This document shows positions 1 to 7,512 of a stretch of DNA of 64,000 nt, in pieces (positions within the stretch are counted from its first letter, which is position 1; every line of letters starts with the position of its first letter). The stretch comes from Chryseobacterium sp. 3008163 (GTDB taxonomy: Bacteria; Bacteroidota; Bacteroidia; Flavobacteriales; Weeksellaceae). The notes under the pieces are model-generated. The model worked only from the letters and a program-made list of their open reading frames with translations, was not told the DNA's origin and made no database searches. A program made the translations under genes and the position numbers. Location of the stretch: positions 3,596,001 to 3,660,000 of the forward strand of contig NZ_CP033070.1 in assembly GCF_003669035.1 (NCBI RefSeq), given 5' to 3'.

Positions 1-1000
1 TAATATCTCCTTCAGTGAAAGAATGCTCATCCATTTCACCTTTCATAATCAGATCATACAATGTCGGGATTGTTGCCACACTACTGTTTCCAAATTTGTG
101 AATAGACATCGGCATAATATCTGAAGGCACTGCCAAATCATACAGACTGTAGAACCTTTCAATAATTGCTTCATCCATTTTTTCGTTTGCCTGATGAATT
201 AGGATCTTTTTTAAATCTTTTATGTCAATTCCTGCCTTTTCAAGACAAGATTTCATCGCTAAAGGAACTTTAGTTAAAGCAAATTCATAGATCTTTCTGC
301 CTTTCATTTTTATATATCGGATGTCAGACTCGTCATCCTGCTTATAAGAAGTTCCGAAAAACAAAAAATTGGCTTCGTCATAAGAATAAGTAGCACTTTC
401 ATGAGAAAGGATTCCGTTATTTTCATCTGTAGCTTCTACAATAACTGCACCTGCACCGTCAGCATAGATCATAGAATCACGATCGTAAGGATCGGTAACT
501 CTGGATAAAGTTTCTGCACCAATTACCAGACAACGCTTGGCAATACCTGCCTTTACAAATGAGCTTGCGTGAATCATCGCTTCGTTCCAACCCGGACAGC
601 CAAACAACAAGTCATAAGCAACACAGCTTGGGTTTTTTATGCGTAATTTATTTTTCACACGGGTTGCAATACTCGGAACTGTATCAGACTGAATTTTCCC
701 TTTCTCAATGTCTCCGTAATTGTGTGCTACAATGATATAATCAATCGTTTCTCTGTCAATACCTGCATCTTCGATTGCTTTTTCGGCTGCGAAATAAGCC
801 AGATCTGATGTTACATGCTGAGAATCGGCATATCTGCGCTCTTCAATCCCGGTAATATCTTTAAATTTTCCAATAATAGACTCAGGAAATTTGATTGCCA
901 AACCATCTTCATTCAAAAATACGTGATTGGTAAAATCGGCATTTTTCATCACGTTTTCAGGAGTATAGCTGCCGGAACCTTTAATTCTTATATTCATCAT
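1..1000 (-). CDS. 3-oxoacyl-ACP synthase III family protein (C-terminus cut by window edge)
   Basis: This is a thiolase-fold ketoacyl-ACP synthase III, which condenses an acyl-CoA or acyl starter with malonyl-ACP. About 333 codons are visible and the reading frame runs off the window edge. The FabH-type triad is present: Cys in FGCPGW, His in ILIHQAN, and Asn in KFGNSSVATIP, which is followed by the usual C-terminal strand. Two consecutive ATG codons (998-1000 and 995-997) could start it. The Cys context (GCPGW) is unlike housekeeping FabH (ACSGF), so this is probably a paralogue with another starter or role. No neighbour on this side of the window indicates the pathway. Confidence 0.88.
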   Translation of the reverse strand, partial: MMNIRIKGSGSYTPENVMKNADFTNHVFLNEDGLAIKFPESIIGKFKDITGIEERRYADSQHVTSDLAYFAAEKAIEDAGIDRETIDYIIVAHNYGDIEKGKIQSDTVPSIATRVKNKLRIKNPSCVAYDLLFGCPGWNEAMIHASSFVKAGIAKRCLVIGAETLSRVTDPYDRDSMIYADGAGAVIVEATDENNGILSHESATYSYDEANFLFFGTSYKQDDESDIRYIKMKGRKIYEFALTKVPLAMKSCLEKAGIDIKDLKKILIHQANEKMDEAIIERFYSLYDLAVPSDIMPMSIHKFGNSSVATIPTLYDLIMKGEMDEHSFTEGDI

Positions 1001-1249
1001 AAATATCTTTGTAGTAATATACCGCTGTACATATTTATTTTACGGATTATTAATCAAAATTAGGATAAATCCATGTCTTATTCCTAATTTAAGAGGATTA
1101 TTATAAAAATATTTTAAATTCTTCACATAGTAAAATTTAAATGTATTGATTTTCAGTCATTTAATTTTACTCGAAAATGCTGTCCTCTAAGCACACCGCT
1201 TCGATTGTTGATCATTTATCTTAAGTTAAAATTCATGGTTTAAGATTTG

Positions 1250-1257
1250 TACTTTTG
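1250..1257 (+). promoter_or_regulatory. Candidate -7 box for the photolyase gene
   Basis: TACTTTTG fits the Bacteroidetes sigma-A -7 consensus TAnnTTTG and lies 77 bp before the photolyase start. No clear -33 TTTG is seen. The remaining gap from 1001 to 1333 is AT-rich and holds nothing else I recognise. Confidence 0.45.
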
Positions 1258-1333
1258 CGCTTAGAATTGAAAGTTCAGAAGATTGGAAACGGCGAATTCT
1301 TTAATAATTGTAATTAAATGATTGTATAGTAAA

Positions 1334-2617
1334 ATGAGTAAAATTAATGTTTTTTGGTTCCGAAGAGATTTAAGACTTGAAGATAATGCCGCATTATTTC
1401 ATGCCTTACAATCTGATTTGAAAGTTTTGCCAATCTTTATTTTTGATAAAGAAATTCTCGATCAATTGAGCGATAAATCAGACAGAAGGGTAGATTATAT
1501 TCATCAGGCATTGACGGAAATTAATAATGAATTTAAAGATTATAAAACCACTCTAAAAACTTTTTACGGGAACCCTTTAGAAGTTTTTAAACAACTCGCT
1601 GAAGATCTTGAGATTGATACGGTTTTCTGCAACAGAGATTATGAGCCTCAGGCTATAAAAAGAGATCATGAAGTTGCTCGGTTTTTAAATGAAAATAATA
1701 TTGAGTTCTCTGATTTTAAAGATCAGGTTATTTTTGAGAAAAATGATGTTCTTAAAAGTGATAATACACCTTACACGGTTTTCACCCCCTATTCAAAAAA
1801 ATGGAAAGAAAATTTTAACGCCATTAAAATTGAGAAATTTGATGGTAATTTTAAAAACTTTCTTCCTGCAAAGCATGAAAATGTCATCAGTTTAAAAAAA
1901 ATAGGTTTTGAAAAAACTGATTTTAAATTTAAAAAACCTGCTTTAGAGAAAAAAATCATTGATTCTTATGATAAACACAGAGATTTTCCTGCTTTAGATC
2001 ATACGACTCGTTTGGGAATTGCGCTTCGCTTCGGTACAATTTCCACGAGAAAATGTGTAGAGTTTGCGGTGAAACACAACGAAACATGGCTTAATGAATT
2101 GATCTGGAGAGAATTTTTTATGCAGATTTTGTTTCACTTTCCGTATGTTGTAAAAGGTTGCTTCAAAAAAAAGTATGAAAATATTGAATGGCGAAATGAC
2201 GAAAAAGAATTTACGCTTTGGTGTGAAGGAAAAACCGGCTACCCAATCGTCGATGCGGGAATGAGGCAGCTCAACGAAACAGGCTTTATGCACAACAGAG
2301 TAAGGATGATTACCGCAGGTTTTCTTACCAAACATTTATTGGTCGACTGGCGGTGGGGTGAGGCCTATTTTGCAGAAAAACTTTTAGATTATGAATTGTC
2401 TTCCAACAACGGAAACTGGCAGTGGGCAGCAGGTTGCGGATGCGATGCAGCTCCTTATTTTAGAGTATTCAGCCCTGATGCACAAACGCAAAAGTTTGAT
2501 AAAGATTCAAAATATATCAATCAATGGCTTCCGAAAAATTATGACATTAAGCCAATGGTAGAACATAAATCTGCCCGAGAAAGAGCTTTAGCCACCTATA
2601 AAAAAGGGTTAGAGTAA
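1334..2617 (+). CDS. phrB: Deoxyribodipyrimidine photolyase / cryptochrome family
   Basis: This flavoprotein repairs UV-induced pyrimidine dimers with light energy. It has 427 residues, typical of class I photolyases. The N-terminal Rossmann-like antenna domain opens with VFWFRRDLRLEDN. The C-terminal FAD-binding domain contains LIWREFFMQI, GYPIVDAGMRQL, HNRVRMI and NGNWQWAAGCGCDAAPYFR, which carries the conserved Trp and Asn around FAD. I chose the ATG at 1334 because the family begins at the MSKINVFWFRRD segment. An in-frame TTG lies 12 bp upstream at 1322 but would add only four unconserved residues. The gene stands alone, convergent with the next one. Confidence 0.93.
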   Translation: MSKINVFWFRRDLRLEDNAALFHALQSDLKVLPIFIFDKEILDQLSDKSDRRVDYIHQALTEINNEFKDYKTTLKTFYGNPLEVFKQLAEDLEIDTVFCNRDYEPQAIKRDHEVARFLNENNIEFSDFKDQVIFEKNDVLKSDNTPYTVFTPYSKKWKENFNAIKIEKFDGNFKNFLPAKHENVISLKKIGFEKTDFKFKKPALEKKIIDSYDKHRDFPALDHTTRLGIALRFGTISTRKCVEFAVKHNETWLNELIWREFFMQILFHFPYVVKGCFKKKYENIEWRNDEKEFTLWCEGKTGYPIVDAGMRQLNETGFMHNRVRMITAGFLTKHLLVDWRWGEAYFAEKLLDYELSSNNGNWQWAAGCGCDAAPYFRVFSPDAQTQKFDKDSKYINQWLPKNYDIKPMVEHKSARERALATYKKGLE

Positions 2618-2636
2618 AATATAACTTCTAAAATTA

Positions 2637-2939
2637 TTAGATAACTTTGGTTACAACGCCATGCCCAATTAAATTTTCTCCTTCAAAAAAATCAAAATCT
2701 AATCCCTCATAAATTTTTCCGGTAACGTAGTCGCTCTTCAATAGAGCTATTTCTGCAGTAACTGTATCTCCCGGAAACACCAAATCAGTTTCTGCAAATG
2801 TCTGCACTCCAATATACAATTCCAAATCAAACGGAAATTTGATAGACGATCTGTATCCTGAGGAAACTGGCGTTGTTTTTACGCCATCTTTTGCGGGTAA
2901 ATACGTGAGCAATGCGGTGAAATTTGGTTTGATTTTCAT
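2637..2939 (-). CDS. Small protein resembling EF-Tu domain III
   Basis: The protein has 100 residues if it starts at MKIKPNFTALL; an in-frame upstream start would add 21 non-conserved residues. The sequence follows the third beta-barrel of elongation factor Tu in order: a FTALLTYLPAKDG strand (compare EF-Tu FEAEVYVLSKDEGG), TTPVSSGYRSSIKF (compare TPFFKGYRPQFYF), FPGDTVTAEIALL (compare MPGDNVKMVVTLI), and a C-terminal GHGVVTKVI (compare GAGVVAKVL). There is no GTPase domain. The function is unknown; binding of tRNA or an EF-Ts-like partner is only a guess. It may be a free-standing domain that became its own family. Confidence 0.7.
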   Translation of the reverse strand: MKIKPNFTALLTYLPAKDGVKTTPVSSGYRSSIKFPFDLELYIGVQTFAETDLVFPGDTVTAEIALLKSDYVTGKIYEGLDFDFFEGENLIGHGVVTKVI

Positions 2940-3077
2940 TCTTGATCTAAGACTTTGTAAATAAGGCACGAATTTATAAAAATTAAATATAATGACGCCC
3001 AATACCAGAAAATTCTTCAGAATCTATACATTGTAAACTTCTTCATCAAATGGCTTGATTCACTCTTATTTGTATGA

Positions 3078-3281
3078 TTAAATAATATTTTCGTTTTTCA
3101 GAATAACAGCTAAATGAAATAATGTTTTCGCTTTGTACTGTTTTCTGATAGTATTCAGTCTTTTTTCAATAGAACTTGTACTCATTACCGTTTCTGGTTT
3201 TGATTTCATAAGCTCAGCCATCTCAGCAATTTTCACACCCTTAGATAAATGTTTAAGTATAAGTAAATCCTGTTTTTCCAT
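3078..3281 (-). CDS. Orphan helix-turn-helix (LuxR/FixJ-like) small protein
   Basis: The protein has 67 residues starting at MEKQDLLILKHLSKG. It resembles the DNA-binding tail of NarL/LuxR response regulators: a short first helix, a GVKIAEMAELM turn helix, a recognition-helix region around STSSIEKRLNTI, and a final KTLFHLAVIL helix. There is no receiver domain. An upstream ATG in the same frame at 3321-3323 would add 14 residues rich in Asn, Tyr and Phe that do not look conserved. The target is unknown. It may be a truncated regulator or a genuine stand-alone one. Confidence 0.6.
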   Translation of the reverse strand: MEKQDLLILKHLSKGVKIAEMAELMKSKPETVMSTSSIEKRLNTIRKQYKAKTLFHLAVILKNENII

Positions 3282-3497
3282 GTTGTAAAAGTAGAAATTT
3301 AATTTACAATTTAGATAAATCAAGTTTAAATTTTTAATTAAAACTTACTTTTTTTCAAAAATGTGATAAAAATAGTGTCTTTCGGTGCTTATTTTTTTTA
3401 AAAACAAATTTTGATTATAATAGGTAAATTAAAGATTGTTTTTAGAATAGGGATTTTTTAAGCTAAGAAAGCTTTGGATGCATTAGATAGAAATGGG

Positions 3498-3511
3498 GAT
3501 GCTCTATCCAG
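3498..3511. repeat. 14-bp copy of part of the neighbouring tRNA-Arg gene
   Basis: GATGCTCTATCCAG recurs exactly inside the tRNA-Arg gene about 130 bp downstream, in the same orientation. It may be a scar of an old integration or a partial tRNA duplication, or it may be chance. Confidence 0.35.
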
Positions 3512-3545
3512 TAGATTTTTAGATAAGAGGATTTGTATAGAAACT

Positions 3546-3578
3546 AAAAAGAGAAATCAAATATTGATTTCTCTTTTT
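3546..3578 (-). terminator. Terminator of the three-tRNA operon
   Basis: A perfect 15-bp stem with a 3-base loop (AAGAGAAATCAA / TTGATTTCTCTT core) lies directly after the tRNA-Arg 3' end on the minus strand and is followed by a T run. It is symmetric, so it could also stop plus-strand transcription. Confidence 0.75.
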
Positions 3579-3581
3579 TAG

Positions 3582-3655
3582 TGAGCGCGTCAGGATTCGA
3601 ACCTGAGACCGTCTGCTTAGAAGGCAGATGCTCTATCCAGCTGAGCTACGCACCC
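3582..3655 (-). tRNA. tRNA-Arg (anticodon TCT)
   Basis: A complete cloverleaf is visible: acceptor GGGTGCG / CGCGCTC, D arm GCTC...GAGC, anticodon loop CTTCTAA giving TCT, T loop TTCGAAT, and discriminator A. It is the last gene of a Ser-Pro-Arg tRNA operon read on the minus strand. Confidence 0.95.
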
Positions 3656-3686
3656 ATTTGTAATTTTGAGAAAATTACTAAAACAG

Positions 3687-3761
3687 TCGGGGCGGCAGGA
3701 TTCGAACCTGCGACCTCCTGGTCCCAAACCAGGCGCGATGACCGGACTACGCTACGCCCCG
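3687..3761 (-). tRNA. tRNA-Pro (anticodon TGG)
   Basis: The acceptor is CGGGGCG / CGCCCCG, with anticodon loop TTTGGGA reading TGG, T loop TTCGAAT, and discriminator A. It lies between tRNA-Ser and tRNA-Arg in the same operon. Confidence 0.95.
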
Positions 3762-3776
3762 AATTAATTTTTGCTG

Positions 3777-3863
3777 CGGAGAGTAAGGGATTCGAACCCT
3801 TGGTACCGTTACCAGTACGCATGTTTAGCAAACATGTCCTTTCGGCCTCTCAGGCAACTCTCC
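3777..3863 (-). tRNA. tRNA-Ser (anticodon GCT)
   Basis: This is an 87-nt tRNA with the long variable arm typical of serine. The acceptor is GGAGAGT / ACTCTCC, the anticodon loop TTGCTAA reads GCT, and the discriminator is G. It is the first gene of the tRNA operon. Confidence 0.95.
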
Positions 3864-3909
3864 TGTTATAACGTTATTTTGAATGATCGCTGTTCCGTTA
3901 TTGCGAGTG

Positions 3910-3917
3910 CAAATATA
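3910..3917 (-). promoter_or_regulatory. Candidate -7 box of the tRNA-Ser/Pro/Arg operon
   Basis: On the minus strand this reads TATATTTG, matching TAnnTTTG, about 47 bp before tRNA-Ser. Confidence 0.6.
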
Positions 3918-3963
3918 GAATAGATTTCTTTATTTACCAAATAATTTTCAGAAAAAAATTGTG

Positions 3964-3971
3964 TATTTTTG
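3964..3971 (+). promoter_or_regulatory. Candidate -7 box for the amidase lipoprotein gene
   Basis: TATTTTTG matches TAnnTTTG and lies 30 bp upstream of the amidase ATG. It is divergent from the tRNA operon promoter about 50 bp away. Confidence 0.6.
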
Positions 3972-4000
3972 AGGGAATAATCGGTTAAAAATCTAAACTA

Positions 4001-5026
4001 ATGCGTAAAACATTATATATCATCGGCTTAAGTACTCTTGTTTTTTCTTGTACTTCGCAAAAAAATGTAAAGAAAAGTACTTACAAGCCGAGAACTACTG
4101 TGACACAACCAAAAACGGCGGTTAACTCTCAAAATTTAGAAAAAAATAAACCTGAAGTTGCAACTGAACATGGCGTTGAATTTTTCAGAACAAATATTGC
4201 AGATATCACTAAAAATGATAACACTACAAGTTACGGGTCTATCGTCTCTGCAAAACCTGCAGGATATAAAGTTGTGAAAACACATTTTCCAGCAATTGCT
4301 CAGAATTTCAGACAAAAATATTTGATTTTACATTACACGGTTTTACCTGATGATAAATCGATCGAGGTTCTTACAAAGCAATCTGTAAGCGCACATTATT
4401 TAGTGAATAATTTGGGTGATAACGAAATTTACCAATTAGTTGATGAGAACAAACGTTCATATCACGCTGGTGTAAGCGCTTGGCGCACCGATAAAAACCT
4501 TAATGATACTTCAATTGGGATTGAAATCGTGAACTTGGGTTATAAAGCGGATGTAACCGGAGCAAAAACTTTTGAACCATTCAGTGATGATCAGATTAAA
4601 AAAGTTGCTGCTTTGGCAAAAGATATTGTGACGAGATACAATATTCCGGCAACCAATGTTTTGGCGCATTCAGATATTGCTCCGACAAGAAAGCAGGATC
4701 CGGGACCACTTTTTCCTTGGAAAAAACTGTACGACGAATATCAGATTGGGATGTGGTATGATGAAATGGCAAAACAAAACCTATTATTGTTAGCCCAAAC
4801 AGATATTGAAACAAAGTATAATGAGCCATCATTTATTTTTTTAGTTCAGACTGCTTTACAAAAATTTGGTTATGATCTGTTGCCAAACGGAAAATGGGAC
4901 GATGCTACAAAAAAAACCATAGAAGCTTTACAATATCACTTCAGACCACAAAATTATAGCGGTGTTTTAGACGCTGAAACATGGGCTATTTTACAGTCTT
5001 TGAATCAAAAATATCCAACAAAATAA
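4001..5026 (+). CDS. N-acetylmuramoyl-L-alanine amidase lipoprotein with peptidoglycan-binding domain
   Basis: This 341-residue envelope enzyme cleaves the MurNAc-L-Ala bond. A lipoprotein signal ends at the lipobox Cys17 (LVFSC), predicting membrane anchoring. The Amidase_2 (AmpD-like) zinc fold spans about residues 95-250, with a His in LILHYTVL near residue 110 and the AHSDIAPTRKQDPGPLFPW block near 222-240 that supplies the second His and the Asp. A PG_binding_1-like helical domain fills about residues 270-341. It is likely involved in wall turnover or recycling. It has its own promoter and a weak hairpin after the stop. Confidence 0.92.
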   Translation: MRKTLYIIGLSTLVFSCTSQKNVKKSTYKPRTTVTQPKTAVNSQNLEKNKPEVATEHGVEFFRTNIADITKNDNTTSYGSIVSAKPAGYKVVKTHFPAIAQNFRQKYLILHYTVLPDDKSIEVLTKQSVSAHYLVNNLGDNEIYQLVDENKRSYHAGVSAWRTDKNLNDTSIGIEIVNLGYKADVTGAKTFEPFSDDQIKKVAALAKDIVTRYNIPATNVLAHSDIAPTRKQDPGPLFPWKKLYDEYQIGMWYDEMAKQNLLLLAQTDIETKYNEPSFIFLVQTALQKFGYDLLPNGKWDDATKKTIEALQYHFRPQNYSGVLDAETWAILQSLNQKYPTK

Positions 5027-5030
5027 ATTA

Positions 5031-5060
5031 AAAAAGCGCATCTTCAACGGTGTGTTTTTT
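5031..5060 (+). terminator. Weak terminator-like hairpin after the amidase gene
   Basis: A stem of about 12 bp with several G-T pairs (AAAAAGCGCATC / GGTGTGTTTTT) has a 6-base loop and ends in T residues. It starts 5 bp after the stop codon. Confidence 0.4.
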
Positions 5061-5098
5061 ATCATTTAAAATAATTTAAACTGTTAAAAAATATTTTA

Positions 5099-6499
5099 AT
5101 GGAAAATTTCAGACAAGAAAGTGATTTGTTAGGTGAACTAAATGTTCCGGTTAATGCATATTACGGGGTTCAGACGCAGAGAGCGATTGATAATTTCAAA
5201 ATATCTGGTCAGCTTCTTTCATCTTATCATGAATTTATAAAAGGTTTGGCCTTCGTAAAAAAAGCGGCAGCAAAAACCAATTATGAGTTAGGTTTACTTG
5301 ATCAGGATTTATATTTTAAAATCGCTGAAACCTGTGACGAATTGATTGGTGGATTATTCCATACTGAGTTTCCTGTTGACATGATTCAGGGAGGAGCGGG
5401 AACTTCCATTAATATGAATGCTAACGAAGTAATAGCCAACAGAGTTTTAGAAAAATTAGGAAAAAATAAAGGTGAATACGAATTTTGTTCACCAAACGAT
5501 CATATCAATCTTTCACAATCTACAAACGATGCTTATCCTACAGCCATCAAAATGGGATTGTTGCAGATGAATGAAACTTTAGTTGAAAAACTGAAAAAAA
5601 TTGTTGAAGCTTTCCGTGCAAAAGGTGTTGAATTTCAGGATGTAATCAAAATGGGTCGAACCCAACTTCAAGACGCCGTTCCGATGACGATGGGGCAGGA
5701 GTTTGAAGCTTTTGCAGCAACTCTTGAAGAAGATATTTCTAAATTAGACAGTAATGCCAATTTATTTGTTGAGGTCAACATGGGCGCAACCGCAATTGGG
5801 ACGGGAATTAATGCTCCGATAGGGTATGCAACGCTTTGTGCTAAAAATTTAGCAGAGATTACAGGCTATCCCGTTGTTTCAGCACCAGATTTGGTTGAAG
5901 CAACTCCGGACACAGGTTCGTATGTTATTTACTCTTCAGCGATGAAACGTTTGGCTTTAAAACTTTCAAAAATCTGTAATGATTTACGATTATTGTCTTC
6001 AGGACCAAGAGCTGGTTTATCTGAAATAAATTTACCTCCGATGCAGCCCGGATCATCCATTATGCCTGGAAAGGTAAATCCTGTAATCCCCGAAGTAGTG
6101 AATCAGGTTTGTTTTAAAGTGATTGGAAATGATTTAACGGTAACTTTTGCAGCAGAAGCCGGACAATTGCAGTTAAATGTAATGGAGCCCGTTCTTTCGC
6201 ATGCCATCATGGAAAACATTCATTTTCTATGTAACGCACTTGATACGCTTCGTGAAAAATGTGTGGTGGGAATTACTGCAAACAAGGAAGTTTGTCTCAA
6301 TATGGTCAAACACAGCATCGGAATTGTGACTGCGCTTAATCCATATATTGGCTACAAACAGTCTACACAGATTGCAAAAGAAGCTCTTGCAACAGGACAA
6401 AGTGTATACAATTTGGTATTGGAAAAACAGCTACTTTCTCAAGAACAGTTAGACGAAATTCTTGATCCAAGAAATATGTTGAAACCGCACAATAAATAA
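5099..6499 (+). CDS. aspA: Aspartate ammonia-lyase
   Basis: This enzyme reversibly deaminates L-aspartate to fumarate and ammonia. It is a 466-residue member of the fumarase/aspartase superfamily at normal length. The substrate loop signature GSSIMPGKVNPVIPE sits near residue 320, preceded by GRTQLQDAVPMT near 180 and SQSTNDAYPTA near 140. The N-terminus MENFRQESDLLGELNVP is the standard family start. It is a single gene; the A-rich leader carries no Shine-Dalgarno motif, as elsewhere here. Confidence 0.95.
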   Translation: MENFRQESDLLGELNVPVNAYYGVQTQRAIDNFKISGQLLSSYHEFIKGLAFVKKAAAKTNYELGLLDQDLYFKIAETCDELIGGLFHTEFPVDMIQGGAGTSINMNANEVIANRVLEKLGKNKGEYEFCSPNDHINLSQSTNDAYPTAIKMGLLQMNETLVEKLKKIVEAFRAKGVEFQDVIKMGRTQLQDAVPMTMGQEFEAFAATLEEDISKLDSNANLFVEVNMGATAIGTGINAPIGYATLCAKNLAEITGYPVVSAPDLVEATPDTGSYVIYSSAMKRLALKLSKICNDLRLLSSGPRAGLSEINLPPMQPGSSIMPGKVNPVIPEVVNQVCFKVIGNDLTVTFAAEAGQLQLNVMEPVLSHAIMENIHFLCNALDTLREKCVVGITANKEVCLNMVKHSIGIVTALNPYIGYKQSTQIAKEALATGQSVYNLVLEKQLLSQEQLDEILDPRNMLKPHNK

Positions 6500-6583
6500 T
6501 GGGTAATAAATAATTGGTAATGAATGATTTTTAATTATTTCTTAATCAATTTAATAACTCAATAATTCAAAAATAGATTTGAA

Positions 6584-7432
6584 ATTTTAATCATCATTCC
6601 CGCACACAACGAACAGGAAAATCTTCCGTTCACCTTAGATTCTTTACAGCAGCAAAGTTTTAAAGATTTTAAAGTGGTTATCGTGAACGATGGTTCTACG
6701 GATAAAACTTCTGAAGTCATCAGAAAATACACAGCTGCAGATTCTCGTTTTGCGACCATTGATTTGGCGAAGTCTGCTCATCAGCCGGGTTCAAAAGTGG
6801 TGAATGCTTTTAAAAATGGTTTGAAAACTCAAAATATCGATGATTTTGACATCATCTGTAAGTTTGATGCGGACATTATTTTAAATGATAACTATCTCTT
6901 TGAAGTGGAGAACGCATTTGTCAATCATTCAAAATACGGTTTAGTTGGTGGTTTATTGTATGTTGAAAAAAATGGAGATTGGGTGTATGAAGGCAACTCG
7001 AATAAACACCATGTTCGCGGTCCAATGAAAGCTTACCGAAAAGAATGTTTCGAAGCAATCGGAGGTTTAAGGGAAACTTTAGGATGGGACAATATTGATT
7101 CTATTTTGCTTAAAAATCTAGGCTGGGAAGAAATTGTTTTGCCTGAATTACATGTGAAATTAATCAAAGTAAAAGGTGCAGATTACACGATAAAACCTGC
7201 AGATTATTACGGAAGATACTTTTATTTTTTAGGTTTAAACCGATTTCTAACGTATGTTGCGGCTGCAAAAGAAGCCGTAAAAATAAAGTCGCCGTCATTT
7301 CTGTTCCAAATTATCAATGCTTACGAAAAATGCAAATCTCAAAATTTAGAGTTGAAGATTTCGAAAGATGAACAGAAAATAATTAATGAACACCGTTGGG
7401 ATCTATTTAAAAAGAAATGGTTTAAATTTTAA
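6584..7432 (+). CDS. Family 2 glycosyltransferase, start codon missing or non-canonical
   Basis: This GT-A fold transferase adds a sugar from a nucleotide donor during surface glycan assembly. The conserved start of the domain (ILIIIPAHNEQENL) is coded from about 6587 on. VNDGSTD follows near 6689 and the metal-binding FDADI near 6862. The frame opens after a stop at 6563-6565 and holds no ATG, GTG or TTG before the conserved region; the first GTG is 6674, which would delete the nucleotide-binding strand. Just upstream the sequence reads AATAGATTT, and one extra G would create ATG AGA TTT. I use ATT at 6584 only as a nominal start. The next gene downstream is another putative glycosyltransferase. 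Confidence 0.75.
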   Translation: MLIIIPAHNEQENLPFTLDSLQQQSFKDFKVVIVNDGSTDKTSEVIRKYTAADSRFATIDLAKSAHQPGSKVVNAFKNGLKTQNIDDFDIICKFDADIILNDNYLFEVENAFVNHSKYGLVGGLLYVEKNGDWVYEGNSNKHHVRGPMKAYRKECFEAIGGLRETLGWDNIDSILLKNLGWEEIVLPELHVKLIKVKGADYTIKPADYYGRYFYFLGLNRFLTYVAAAKEAVKIKSPSFLFQIINAYEKCKSQNLELKISKDEQKIINEHRWDLFKKKWFKF

Positions 7433-7440
7433 ATTCAATA

Positions 7441-7495
7441 GGAATGGGCTTTAACCCGTTTACAAAAAATAATCATGCGATCGGCTTTAGCCAAA
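7441..7495 (+). repeat. GGCTTTAGCC-type interspersed repeat
   Basis: Two near-palindromic blocks, GGGCTTTAACCC and CGGCTTTAGCC, lie 31 bp apart directly before the next gene. I recall GGCTTTAGCC elements as common between genes in Chryseobacterium. The element is open in the frame of the following gene, creating an apparent 23-residue N-terminal extension. Confidence 0.55.
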
Positions 7496-7512
7496 ACTTA
7501 CAAAATAATTCA

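Noticed and set aside
1004..1011. TATCTTTG on the plus strand as a promoter for the photolyase gene
   Set aside because: It is over 300 bp upstream of the gene, next to the start of the minus-strand ketoacyl synthase gene; the box at 1250 is closer.
3581..3871. Open frames of 96 and 61 codons covering 3.6-3.9 kb
   Set aside because: They translate the three tRNA genes on either strand and have no coding character of their own.
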